Shown: positions 4,649 to 11,901 of the stretch, piece by piece
Position numbering within the stretch: the first letter of the stretch is position 1
How the letters are laid out: each line of letters starts with the position of its first letter
NCBI GenBank assembly: GCA_035375865.1
Contig: DAOSQO010000078.1
Location: forward strand, 1 to 11,901
From: BRH-c25 sp029553855
GTDB lineage: Bacteria > Bacillota > Clostridia > Lutisporales > Lutisporaceae
Direction: 5' to 3'
DNA length: 11,901 bases
Notes under the pieces: generated by a model
What the model saw: only the letters and a program-made list of their open reading frames with translations
Databases searched by the model: none
Told to the model about the DNA's origin: nothing
Translations under genes and position numbers: made by a program

Positions 4649-7255
4649 ATGGGAAAAGATAAATTGATAATAATTGACGGAGACAGCTTAATGCACAGGG
4701 CCTTTTATGCACTGCCCAAGCTCACCAATTCCAAAGGCTTTCATACAAGCGTAATATACGGATTTGTGAATATGATAAATAAAGTACTGGAAGAATATAA
4801 TCCTCAGTATATAGGTATTGCCTTTGACAGGAAAACGCCGACATTCAGGCATTTGGAATACGCAGAATATAAGGCCGGCAGGCACAAGATGGCCGAGGAA
4901 ATGGCGGAGCAAATCCCGGTGTTAAAGGAAGTCTTGGCTGCCATGAATATAAAACAGACGGAAATAGACGGATTTGAAGCGGATGACATAATCGGAACCG
5001 TTGCGGAGAAGTGTGACGAAAAAGGCATGTCAGCCCTGGTAATAACCGGCGATAAGGATGCTTTCCAGCTTATAAGCGACAATGTGCATATTCTTATGAC
5101 AAGAAAAGGAATCAGTGAAATTGAGGAATACGATGAAGCAAAACTTAAAGAAGTTTATGGAATTACCCCGGCCCAAATAACAGATTTTAAAGGACTTATG
5201 GGAGATGCTTCGGATAATATTCCGGGGGTGCCCGGAGTAGGGGAAAAGACTGCATTGGAGCTTATTCATAGGTTCGGCACAGTGGAAAATGTGCTGGGGA
5301 ACGTATCGGAAATAAAAAAAGACAAGGTAAGGGAGAACATAACAAACAATGCGGAACAGGCAATTTTTTCAAAGAAATTAGCTACAATAGTCAGGAATGC
5401 GCCAATTGATTTTAATCTGGATGATTATGCCTTGAAGGAGCCGGATAGAGAGAAGCTTTACAGCATATTTTCCGAGCTGGAATTCGGGGCTCTGATGGGA
5501 AAAATGTTCGGCAGTCTTCCGAAGGATGAAAGAGCCGCAGTTGAAATCAATGTAAAGGAAATAAGCGGAGATAATGAACTTAATAAAGTAATTGCCGATA
5601 TTAAAAAGTCCGGCAGATTTGCTTTCAAAATAGACGATGAAATGGGAGAAATGCTTAAGACCATATATATTGAGACAAGCGGGGAGCAGTACTATTATGT
5701 CATAAATGACAGCAACATTGGGGTTCTAAAAGAAATTATGGAGGACCCGGATATAGTTAAAACAGGGCACGATATAAAGCAAGATATACTGCTGCTGAAA
5801 AAATACGGAATAGATATAAACCCCATAGGCTTTGACACAATGATAGCCGCTTATCTGCTCAATCCTTCAAAGGGCTCCTATAGGATAAGGGATCTTAGCC
5901 AGGAATATCTAAGGGCAGGTGTGGACGGCTATGAAGCAAAAGGGTTGGATCATGTACAAAAATTCGGAGCTACGGTGAAAACGGTATCAGAGCTTCAGAA
6001 TGTGCTTGCCGGCAGGCTTGAAGAATATGGGATGATGGAACTGTATTGCGCTGTTGAGCTGCCTCTGGTTACGGTGCTTGCAGATATGGAGTACGAGGGC
6101 TTCAATGTGGATAAGGGTATGCTGGAAATGTTGTCCGAGGATTTTGCGAAGCAAATAGAAGCCTTGACAACAGATATATATAAGTATGCCGGTGAGGAGT
6201 TCAATATAAATTCTACCAGGCAGCTTGGGGTAATATTATTCGATAAGCTTGGGCTGACTGCAATAAAGAAGACCAAAACAGGCTATTCCACGGATGTGGA
6301 GGTGCTGGGAAAGCTTTTGGGCAAACACCCCATAATAGAAAAACTGCTTGAATACAGGCAACTTGTAAAGCTTAAATCCACATATGTCGACGGCCTTATT
6401 GGGATAATAAACCCTGACACAGGGAGAATACATACAAAGCTGAACCAGACAGTTACGGCAACAGGAAGGCTTAGCAGCACAGAGCCCAATTTGCAGAACA
6501 TACCGATAAGAACAGAAAATGGAAGGCAGATAAGAAAGGTTTTTATCCCCCGGAGTAATGAATACACTCTGGTAGATGCCGATTATTCACAAATTGAGCT
6601 TAGGATACTGGCGCATATATCCGGGGATCGGGGACTTCTTGATGCTTTTATAAGAAACGAAGATATTCACACCAGGACAGCTTCAGAGGTATTAGGAATA
6701 GAGCTTACTGAGGTTACACCCCTTATGAGAGGAAGGGCCAAGGCTGTGAATTTCGGAATAATATACGGCATAAGCGATTATGGGTTGTCACAGGATTTAA
6801 AAATACCAAGAAATGAAGCAAAAAAGTATATAGAGAGTTACTTTGACAGATATCCCGGGGTAAAAAAATATATGCTTGATATAGTAGAGGCTGCCAAGGC
6901 TGACGGATATGTCAAGACTATTATGAACAGAAGAAGATATATTCCGGAAATAACATCCAGAAATGCGATGAACAGGAACTTTGGGGAGAGAATAGCTCTG
7001 AATACCCCAATACAGGGCAGTGCGGCGGATTTAATAAAAATAGCCATGGTTAAGGTGCATGGGGAATTGAAAAAAAGAAATCTGAAATCAAAATTGATAC
7101 TTCAGGTTCATGACGAACTTATTATAGAGACTCTAAGGAGCGAACTTGAAGAGGTAAAGCAGCTTGTGAAGGAATGCATGGAAAACGCCGTTGAATTAAG
7201 CGTGCCGGTTATTGCAGATATCAGCAGCGGGGATTGCTGGTATAATGCCAAATAG
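4649..7255 (+). CDS. polA: DNA polymerase I
   Basis: The 868-residue full-length enzyme fills gaps in repair and removes Okazaki primers. The 5' nuclease domain (about 5-265) has DGDSLMHRAFYAL, EADDIIGTVAEK, ITGDKDAFQLI and GDASDNIPGVPGVGEKTA with the metal-binding acidic residues. The middle domain (about 295-470) keeps the 3'-5' exonuclease fold region, but the expected D-x-E of motif I reads K327-I-D329 and only Asp379 of motif II is evident, so proofreading is probably lost. The polymerase domain has motif A DYSQIELR (Asp645), the O-helix RGRAKAVNFGIIYG (Arg694, Lys698, Phe702, Tyr706) and motif C HDE (821-823). Phe702 is the family's usual residue affecting dideoxynucleotide discrimination. 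ATG at 4649 has GGAGGA eight bases upstream; a nearby ATG at 4645 is out of frame and stops at once. Confidence 0.98.
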   Translation: MGKDKLIIIDGDSLMHRAFYALPKLTNSKGFHTSVIYGFVNMINKVLEEYNPQYIGIAFDRKTPTFRHLEYAEYKAGRHKMAEEMAEQIPVLKEVLAAMNIKQTEIDGFEADDIIGTVAEKCDEKGMSALVITGDKDAFQLISDNVHILMTRKGISEIEEYDEAKLKEVYGITPAQITDFKGLMGDASDNIPGVPGVGEKTALELIHRFGTVENVLGNVSEIKKDKVRENITNNAEQAIFSKKLATIVRNAPIDFNLDDYALKEPDREKLYSIFSELEFGALMGKMFGSLPKDERAAVEINVKEISGDNELNKVIADIKKSGRFAFKIDDEMGEMLKTIYIETSGEQYYYVINDSNIGVLKEIMEDPDIVKTGHDIKQDILLLKKYGIDINPIGFDTMIAAYLLNPSKGSYRIRDLSQEYLRAGVDGYEAKGLDHVQKFGATVKTVSELQNVLAGRLEEYGMMELYCAVELPLVTVLADMEYEGFNVDKGMLEMLSEDFAKQIEALTTDIYKYAGEEFNINSTRQLGVILFDKLGLTAIKKTKTGYSTDVEVLGKLLGKHPIIEKLLEYRQLVKLKSTYVDGLIGIINPDTGRIHTKLNQTVTATGRLSSTEPNLQNIPIRTENGRQIRKVFIPRSNEYTLVDADYSQIELRILAHISGDRGLLDAFIRNEDIHTRTASEVLGIELTEVTPLMRGRAKAVNFGIIYGISDYGLSQDLKIPRNEAKKYIESYFDRYPGVKKYMLDIVEAAKADGYVKTIMNRRRYIPEITSRNAMNRNFGERIALNTPIQGSAADLIKIAMVKVHGELKKRNLKSKLILQVHDELIIETLRSELEEVKQLVKECMENAVELSVPVIADISSGDCWYNAK

Positions 7256-7292
7256 ACTATCACATTAGAGCTGATATTAGAATAAACCTCAG

Positions 7293-7316
7293 GAATGCGA
7301 ATGCGAATGCGAATAC
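7293..7316. repeat. Hexamer tandem repeat GAATGC
   Basis: Three perfect GAATGC units plus a fourth variant, GAATAC, in the 120-bp gap between polA and coaE. It is short enough to be a slippage product. No terminator or clear promoter was seen in this gap, so read-through from polA is likely. Confidence 0.85.
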
Positions 7317-7375
7317 GGCCGAATCGATGTACAAATTAATCGGAATGAGTTTGGATAAGTAAGGTGTGATTTTTG

Positions 7376-7975
7376 ATGGTTATAGGTCTGACCGGAGGAA
7401 TAGCGAGCGGCAAGAGCACTGTTTCAGCAAAGCTTAAGGAACTTGGAGCAGCTATTATTGATGTGGATATATTGGCAAGAAGTGTTGTAAGCAAGGGGGA
7501 AATAGCATATAATAGAATAATTCAATGCTTTGGGGAGAGTATATTGCTGCCGAATGGGGAAATCAACAGAAAACGACTTGGAAGCATTGTTTTTTCGGAT
7601 AAAAAGAAACTGGCATTGCTAAACGGCATAACCCATCCGGAAATAATAAGCAGAGTGAAGGAAAGAATTCGTGAGCTGAAAACAGCCGGTAATTCTGTTA
7701 TAGTTGTGGATGCGGCAATACTTATTGAAATGGGACTGTACAAATATGTGGATAGTGTCTGGGTCGTAGCGGCAGACAGGGAAATTCAGATAAAAAGGCT
7801 TATTGAACGCGATAAATTTGATTACAGGGATTCAGAGAAAAGGATAAATTCACAGTTTACCGATGATGTGAGAAAAAAATATGCAGATATTGTAATCGAT
7901 AATAATGAGTCAATTGAAACATTAAGCAAAAAGATAGAAGAATTATGGGGTAATGTTATGTCAGGGGGAGAATAA
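7376..7975 (+). CDS. coaE: Dephospho-CoA kinase
   Basis: CoaE phosphorylates the ribose 3'-hydroxyl of dephospho-CoA with ATP, the last step of CoA synthesis, in the cytoplasm. The 199-residue protein has the Walker A loop GGIASGKST (7-15), the DVD motif (29-31) followed by LAR, THPEI before the CoA lid helices, VVDAAILIEMGLY and the lid-region RLIERDKF. Length and motif order are normal for the family. ATG at 7376 is chosen; TTG at 7373, one codon earlier, also has acceptable spacing from the AAGGTG site (7361-7366). In Bacillus mutM lies between polA and coaE; here it is absent, an order I recall from other clostridia. The lytic transglycosylase gene starts three bases after the stop, so the two are surely co-transcribed. 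Confidence 0.95.
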   Translation: MVIGLTGGIASGKSTVSAKLKELGAAIIDVDILARSVVSKGEIAYNRIIQCFGESILLPNGEINRKRLGSIVFSDKKKLALLNGITHPEIISRVKERIRELKTAGNSVIVVDAAILIEMGLYKYVDSVWVVAADREIQIKRLIERDKFDYRDSEKRINSQFTDDVRKKYADIVIDNNESIETLSKKIEELWGNVMSGGE

Positions 7976-7978
7976 TAT

Positions 7979-8563
7979 TTGGATAAAAAAAGGAAGCTTG
8001 GGTATATCGGGCTTTTGGCTGCCGTAATGCTTTTATATATGGTAATACTTAATATACCGGGATTATTAAAGCTTATATACCCTCTAAAGTATAAAGATGA
8101 AATATTAGAATATGGGCATCTGCATAAAATAGATCCTTCGCTGATTGCCGCACTTATTAAAACAGAAAGCAATTTTAAGCCATATGCGGAATCAAGGAAG
8201 GGAGCAAAGGGCCTTATGCAGATAACCTCTTCGACGGGAGAATGGATAGCTGGTATTATCGGTATAAAAGACTTTAGTGAAGATATGTTGTTTGATGCGG
8301 GGACCAACATTAAGCTCGGAAGTTGGTATATCAAGTATTTGACGGGTTATTACAGCGGAGACTTTGAGTTGATTTTTGCTGCCTATAACGGAGGAAGCGG
8401 TAACGTTGACAAGTGGCTGAAGGACAGGAATATAAGCAGCAATGGCATAACTCTTGATATAATCCCTTTTCCGGAAACGGAGAAATTCCTTGTTAAGCTG
8501 AAAAAGAACTATAATGTTTATAAACGGATTTACCGATGGGAAGCTGTAAACGACAGTGAATGA
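7979..8563 (+). CDS. Membrane-anchored lytic transglycosylase (SLT domain)
   Basis: A 194-residue protein that should cleave the MurNAc-GlcNAc bond of peptidoglycan, leaving 1,6-anhydro-MurNAc. An N-terminal transmembrane segment (about 8-30, after a KKRK cluster) anchors it outside the membrane. The goose-lysozyme-like SLT domain follows (about 38-185): IDPSLIAALIKTESNF places the catalytic acid at Glu63, then KGAKGLMQIT (75-83), and AAYNGGSGNVDKWL (134-147), the family's third signature. TTG at 7979 is used because an AGGGGGAG site inside the end of coaE lies nine bases upstream and no later ATG would keep the anchor. The three-base gap to coaE implies tight co-expression. It resembles the short SLT proteins found beside coaE in other clostridia. 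Confidence 0.93.
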   Translation: MDKKRKLGYIGLLAAVMLLYMVILNIPGLLKLIYPLKYKDEILEYGHLHKIDPSLIAALIKTESNFKPYAESRKGAKGLMQITSSTGEWIAGIIGIKDFSEDMLFDAGTNIKLGSWYIKYLTGYYSGDFELIFAAYNGGSGNVDKWLKDRNISSNGITLDIIPFPETEKFLVKLKKNYNVYKRIYRWEAVNDSE

Positions 8564-8589
8564 TTGGTGTAATAAAGGATGGGGAACAC

Positions 8590-10191
8590 ATGATGAAAAA
8601 TAAAAAAATTTTATTGGCATTAATATTGCTCTTGTCATTTGTGATGATGTCCTGTACTAAGGCAATTGAGCAGGACAAAGCAGACATTGTCATAGAAAAC
8701 GAAAAACCTGTGGAAGGCGGGGCAATAAACATAGGTTCGGTAGAGCCAGGTTCATTAAATCCTCTGCTTAACAACAGCAAGTCATATAGCGAGATTTCCG
8801 GACTGATTTTTCAAAGTCTTGTAGAATATGATAAGAATCTGAGAATAACTCCTGTTCTTGCACAGAGCTGGGGCTTTGACAATGGTTCTTCCAAACTTGT
8901 AGTAAAGCTGAAGAACAATGTGTTGTGGAGCGACGGAGAAAGCTTTACCGCCGGAGATGTGAAATTTTCCCTGGATACGATTAAAGCATCTAAGGATTCT
9001 ATATATAAGAACAATATAGAGCATATATATTCTTACAAGGTTAAAGATAATGAAACCATTGAAATAGTCTTTGACCAGCCTTTTGCAGCAGCCATTGATA
9101 TGCTGAGTTTTCCAATAATACCCCAGCATATTTATAAAAGTAATTTGGATGCGGTGCCGGTAGGTACGGGAATATTTAAAGTGTCAGAATACAACAAGTT
9201 CAAATCAATGGAGCTGATATATAATGATAAATGGAATGGGGAAGGAAAGCCATACATTGAAAAAATCAAAGTCACATTTATAAATGATATTGAAGCATTT
9301 TCCACAGCCTTTCAGTTCAAAGAACTGGATTTATTAAATACAACCTCATACGACTGGGAAAAGTACAGTGAAAAGAAAGATGTAAACGCTTATAAATATT
9401 CAACCATGTATTATGATTTTATCGGACTGAATTATAATAACCCTGTTTTTCAGGATAAAGCGGTTAGAAAGGCAATGATCCAGGGGATAAACAGGAGATT
9501 GATTCTAAGCAAATATTTGCTTGGAAATGCAGTAGTAACGGATGTGCCGATAAATCCGATTTCCTGGCTGAATGACGGGGAAAACTTAATGTATGGCTAC
9601 AGCAGGTCCGAAGCAGAGAATCTGCTGAAAACAGCCGGCTTCGCAGATTCAAATAATGATGGGGTATTAGACAGGGAAGTCGGCGGAATTAAGCAGGAGC
9701 TTAAGTTTACCCTTTTGACGAATAATGAGAATGACTTCAGAAAGAAAGCTGCAGAGGATATAAAGAAGAATCTGGAAGAAATAGGTTTTGGTATTGAAAT
9801 TAAGCTTGTTGCCTTTGCTGATCTAAAAGCGGCGATAGACAGCAAGGCCTTTGATGCCGTGCTTACGGGCTACAATCTTTCAAATACGCAGGATTTGTCC
9901 TTTGCATTTCACAGCACGCAGATAGAAAACGGCAACAATTTTATGTCCTACTCAAACACCGATATGGATAACCTTTTATACCAGGCATATACCGCACCGG
10001 ATGATAACCGGAGAAAAGAAGTGTATAAAAGGCTGCAGCAAAGTTTCAGAGAAGAAATACCGTGTATCAGCCTGTTTTTCAGAGATGCAGCATTGGTTGT
10101 AAGAAGCAAGATACAAGGGGAAATAAAACCTGATGCAGCGAATCCATACAGAAGCATATATCAGTGGTTTGTGCCGGAAAGCAAGAGATAA
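8590..10191 (+). CDS. Extracellular solute-binding lipoprotein, family 5 (oligopeptide-binding type)
   Basis: A 533-residue protein of the SBP_bac_5 (OppA/DppA/NikA) family, which captures peptides, nickel complexes or other ligands for an ABC importer. The signal peptide MMKNKKILLALILLLSFVMM ends before Cys22 (sequence MMSC), a slightly atypical lipobox, so it is probably lipid-anchored. Family landmarks are NPLLNNSKSYSEISGLIFQS, LVEYDKNLRITPVLAQSW, VLWSDGESFTAGDVKFSLDT and the C-terminal EIPCISLFFRDAALVVRS. ATG at 8590 (or 8593) follows AAGGATGGGGA. An in-frame ATG at 8560 overlaps the transglycosylase stop but has no ribosome site and would put acidic residues before the signal peptide. 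No permease or ATPase genes adjoin it: it is an orphan 26 bases behind the transglycosylase gene. A role in sensing or recovering wall peptides is a guess from context. No clear terminator follows. Confidence 0.92.
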   Translation: MMKNKKILLALILLLSFVMMSCTKAIEQDKADIVIENEKPVEGGAINIGSVEPGSLNPLLNNSKSYSEISGLIFQSLVEYDKNLRITPVLAQSWGFDNGSSKLVVKLKNNVLWSDGESFTAGDVKFSLDTIKASKDSIYKNNIEHIYSYKVKDNETIEIVFDQPFAAAIDMLSFPIIPQHIYKSNLDAVPVGTGIFKVSEYNKFKSMELIYNDKWNGEGKPYIEKIKVTFINDIEAFSTAFQFKELDLLNTTSYDWEKYSEKKDVNAYKYSTMYYDFIGLNYNNPVFQDKAVRKAMIQGINRRLILSKYLLGNAVVTDVPINPISWLNDGENLMYGYSRSEAENLLKTAGFADSNNDGVLDREVGGIKQELKFTLLTNNENDFRKKAAEDIKKNLEEIGFGIEIKLVAFADLKAAIDSKAFDAVLTGYNLSNTQDLSFAFHSTQIENGNNFMSYSNTDMDNLLYQAYTAPDDNRRKEVYKRLQQSFREEIPCISLFFRDAALVVRSKIQGEIKPDAANPYRSIYQWFVPESKR

Positions 10192-10241
10192 GAAGGGTTT
10201 CACCATGGTTAAACTTGACTTTGCTGACATTTAGAATTGTA

Positions 10242-10270
10242 TTGACACAAGGGCGGTTAGGTTATATAAT
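10242..10270 (+). promoter_or_regulatory. Consensus sigma-A promoter of tRNA-Leu
   Basis: TTGACA (10242-10247), 17 bases, then TATAAT (10265-10270): both hexamers are perfect. The tRNA begins 14 bases after the -10, giving a leader of only a few bases, as expected for a strongly expressed stable RNA. Confidence 0.9.
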
Positions 10271-10284
10271 ATTCAATGTGACAA

Positions 10285-10367
10285 GCGGATGTGGCGGAAC
10301 TGGCAGACGCGCACGTTTGAGGGGCGTGTGGGCAACCGTATGGGTTCAATTCCCATCATCCGCACCA
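10285..10367 (+). tRNA. tRNA-Leu, anticodon GAG
   Basis: The 83 bases fold as a class II tRNA. The acceptor stem GCGGATG pairs with CATCCGC, followed by discriminator A and an encoded CCA. The D arm is GCG/CGC with an eleven-base loop. The anticodon stem CACGT/GCGTG encloses TTGAGGG, placing the anticodon GAG at 10319-10321, which reads CUC and CUU. The long variable arm (11 bases) can form a short stem capped by GCAA. The T arm is ATGGG/CCCAT with loop TTCAATT. Leu is supported by both the anticodon and the long variable arm. A perfect promoter and a terminator make it an independent transcription unit. Confidence 0.97.
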
Positions 10368-10379
10368 TAATGTATATAT

Positions 10380-10418
10380 AACTTCAGAGCTTAATGCTTT
10401 GAAGTTTTTTATTTTTTG
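10380..10418 (+). terminator. Intrinsic terminator after tRNA-Leu
   Basis: AACTTCAGAGC (10380-10390) pairs with GCTTTGAAGTT (10396-10406), including one G-U, around TTAAT. T-runs follow at 10405-10410 and 10412-10417. It may also stop read-through from the solute-binding protein gene. Confidence 0.88.
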
Positions 10419-10606
10419 AACTATATGCAGATTCGGTTTTTAACGATTTGGAAAGCAGTAAAATATTGCCATATATATGAAACGACATTAGGAGGGAATG
10501 GGAACCTTTTGGCGAATAATATATATATGTCATGCCATTTGAGTTCAATGTCATTTGTTTGGCACGAAACATACAGCATATACTATTTTTGGGGGAGAGG
10601 GTTAAC

Positions 10607-11901
10607 TTGAAAAAGCTTATAAGCATTATAATTATTTTTGCTGTATTTTTAGCAGTATTGACATTTGGCGGGTTTACGGCAAATGCCGGGGCTCCATATA
10701 AGGAAGCCAGTTCCTGGGCGGTAACGGAGCTTGATAAAGCAGCGGGATATGGTTTTATTACAGACAAGATTATGAATAAGATGAATACATCAATTACCAG
10801 AGAAGAATTCGCAGAAATAGCGGTTAAGCTTTATGAAAGGTATACCGGAAAGACGGCTTCCTTTTCTGATATGAGAGCCTTTATCGACACTAAGAATCCG
10901 GAGGTATTTAAAGCTTATGATTTGAAGATTGTAAACGGGACAGACGCAAAGAAGAAGCTTTTTTCACCGGATCAGCCGGCTAATCGTGAGCAGGTGGCCG
11001 CAATGATGTTCAGAACAGTAAAAGCAATTGTGCCGGACGCTGATTTTTCTGCAGGGACGGCAAGTGGATTTACTGATAAAAAGGATGTATCCGACTGGGC
11101 TCTCGAGTCTGTCGGTTTTATGATAAAAAACGGGTTGCTAAAGGGAGAAGGGGGAAAGATTAATCCTAAGGGAACCTGTACAGGAGAAATGGCGGTACTC
11201 TTTGCAGTCAGGATATACGAAAAATATTCCTCCGGCAGCAGCGATAAGGGAAGCAGTCCTGAAGGCGATAATTCATATGATTGGGATCAAATAGTTATTA
11301 ATGATACTGAGATATTCAGAGACAATTATTTCATTAAGGAAAAGAATGCCTTCTATTATATTTTTATTGAAGCTGAAAGGTTTAAGTATGCTTTTAAGCT
11401 CCCCTTTGCAGGAAGCTACACCTATCCGGAAGTGGATATAACGGGCAGTAATATCAGAATAAGCTGGAGCAACGGAGAAAAGACCGTTTTGAGGGTGGAT
11501 TTGCAGAAGGGAAATACCGAGGCTCTGGTCAGCGGTGCGAAGATTGATGCCGGCATGGCTCCATATGAAGAAAGTGGGGAAATGTATATTCCCATTAATC
11601 TTTTTATTTCTGCAATGGAAATGGACGTAGAAACAACCAGCAGCGGAGACATATTATATATACAATACAAGAATGCTTTTCCCGGGGATATCCTGGCGGG
11701 AACATGGTCAGATACAAATATTGATTTGTTTGACGACTTGAAGGATGTAACATCAGGGTCAACTATATTGCCGCCTTATGCAACAGCATACAGGTTCAAT
11801 GACAACGGAACTTATGAACTGAGAATGGTCAGTTCAGGCAGCAATAATGAAAAGTTTATTGCACAGAGGGGTAAATACAGAATCATGGGAAACACCATTA
11901 T
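10607..11901 (+). CDS. Secreted SLH-domain protein with stalk-like domain, 3' end outside window
   Basis: The frame is open from TTG at 10607 to the right edge (431 codons), so the C-terminus is missing. Residues 1-27 form a signal peptide (two lysines, hydrophobic core, cleavage likely after ANA). Up to three S-layer-homology modules follow: about 33-80 with TREE (64-67), about 86-140 with NREQ (126-129), and about 155-205, where the motif is degenerate (TGEM, 192-195). SLH modules usually bind pyruvylated wall polymers and hold proteins at the surface. After a Ser/Gly linker, about residues 225-360 resemble a copper-amine-oxidase-N or stalk domain (LVSGAKIDAGMAPYEESGEM, then YIPINLFISAMEMDVETTSS). 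A further segment, LAGTWSDTN to the edge, looks like the start of a beta-rich lipocalin-like domain, but this is uncertain. GGGGGAGAGG six bases upstream supports the start. No confident promoter was seen in 10419-10606. Confidence 0.88.
   Translation, partial: MKKLISIIIIFAVFLAVLTFGGFTANAGAPYKEASSWAVTELDKAAGYGFITDKIMNKMNTSITREEFAEIAVKLYERYTGKTASFSDMRAFIDTKNPEVFKAYDLKIVNGTDAKKKLFSPDQPANREQVAAMMFRTVKAIVPDADFSAGTASGFTDKKDVSDWALESVGFMIKNGLLKGEGGKINPKGTCTGEMAVLFAVRIYEKYSSGSSDKGSSPEGDNSYDWDQIVINDTEIFRDNYFIKEKNAFYYIFIEAERFKYAFKLPFAGSYTYPEVDITGSNIRISWSNGEKTVLRVDLQKGNTEALVSGAKIDAGMAPYEESGEMYIPINLFISAMEMDVETTSSGDILYIQYKNAFPGDILAGTWSDTNIDLFDDLKDVTSGSTILPPYATAYRFNDNGTYELRMVSSGSNNEKFIAQRGKYRIMGNTI

Noticed and set aside
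7822..8334. Minus-strand open frame of 170 codons
   Set aside because: It lies opposite the end of coaE and the transglycosylase gene, both of which show clear family motifs; it is a shadow frame.
8560..8589. Upstream ATG of the binding-protein gene overlapping the transglycosylase stop as ATGA
   Set aside because: It lacks a ribosome binding site and would add MIGVIKDGEH before a standard lipoprotein signal peptide.
10197..10214. Dyad GTTTC-ACCATGGT-TAAAC after the binding-protein gene as a terminator
   Set aside because: The stem is short, has a mismatch and no T-tract follows; it may be chance.
10164..10370. Plus-strand open frame of 68 codons
   Set aside because: It is covered by the end of the binding-protein gene, the tRNA promoter and the tRNA itself.
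10559..10577. Sigma-54-like TTGGCACG...GC element
   Set aside because: The GG and GC pairs are three bases too far apart, and it would start transcription inside the ribosome binding site of the SLH gene.
10416..10610. Plus-strand open frame of 64 codons before the SLH gene
   Set aside because: It has no ribosome binding site, unusual composition for a protein here, and overlaps the start signal of the SLH gene.

Overview
The window looks like chromosomal DNA from a low-GC Gram-positive anaerobe of class Clostridia, probably near the cellulolytic Ruminiclostridium/Acetivibrio group. This rests on AT-rich intergenic DNA, heavy use of ATA, AGA and AGG codons, strong AGGAGG-type ribosome binding sites, frequent TTG/GTG starts, an S-layer-homology protein, a Gram-positive L,D-transpeptidase and the order polA-coaE-lytic transglycosylase. 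The genus is an inference.

Layout. (1) 1-396, minus strand: 5' part of a DUF1028 gene that runs off the left edge. (2) 397-744: a divergent intergenic region with a candidate promoter for the DUF1028 gene, a 20-bp hairpin and a GC-rich structured leader. (3) 745-2097: secreted L,D-transpeptidase with stalk-like repeats, closed by a terminator. (4) 2161-4372: an ECF sigma factor and a membrane anti-sigma factor that joins a zinc-binding anti-sigma domain to an extracytoplasmic DUF4349 region. A near-ideal ECF promoter (GGAAC-N16-CGTC) lies upstream, suggesting autoregulation. (5) 4373-4532: two blocks of CTAG heptad repeats in inverted orientation, then a terminator. (6) 4599-10191: DNA polymerase I, dephospho-CoA kinase, a membrane-anchored lytic transglycosylase and an orphan family 5 solute-binding lipoprotein, all co-directional. 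(7) 10242-10418: tRNA-Leu(GAG) with a perfect consensus promoter and its own terminator. (8) 10607-right edge: a secreted protein with SLH modules and a stalk-like domain, incomplete at its 3' end.

The common theme is the cell envelope: a cross-linking enzyme, a peptidoglycan-cleaving enzyme, an S-layer-type protein, a peptide-binding lipoprotein and an envelope-sensing sigma/anti-sigma pair, beside housekeeping replication and CoA genes. The most interesting signals are the anti-sigma-DUF4349 fusion with its candidate ECF promoter, the phased CTAG heptads behind it, and the structured GC-rich element before the L,D-transpeptidase. Nothing clearly shows a new defence or mobile system. Two real genes, one at each edge, are incomplete here.
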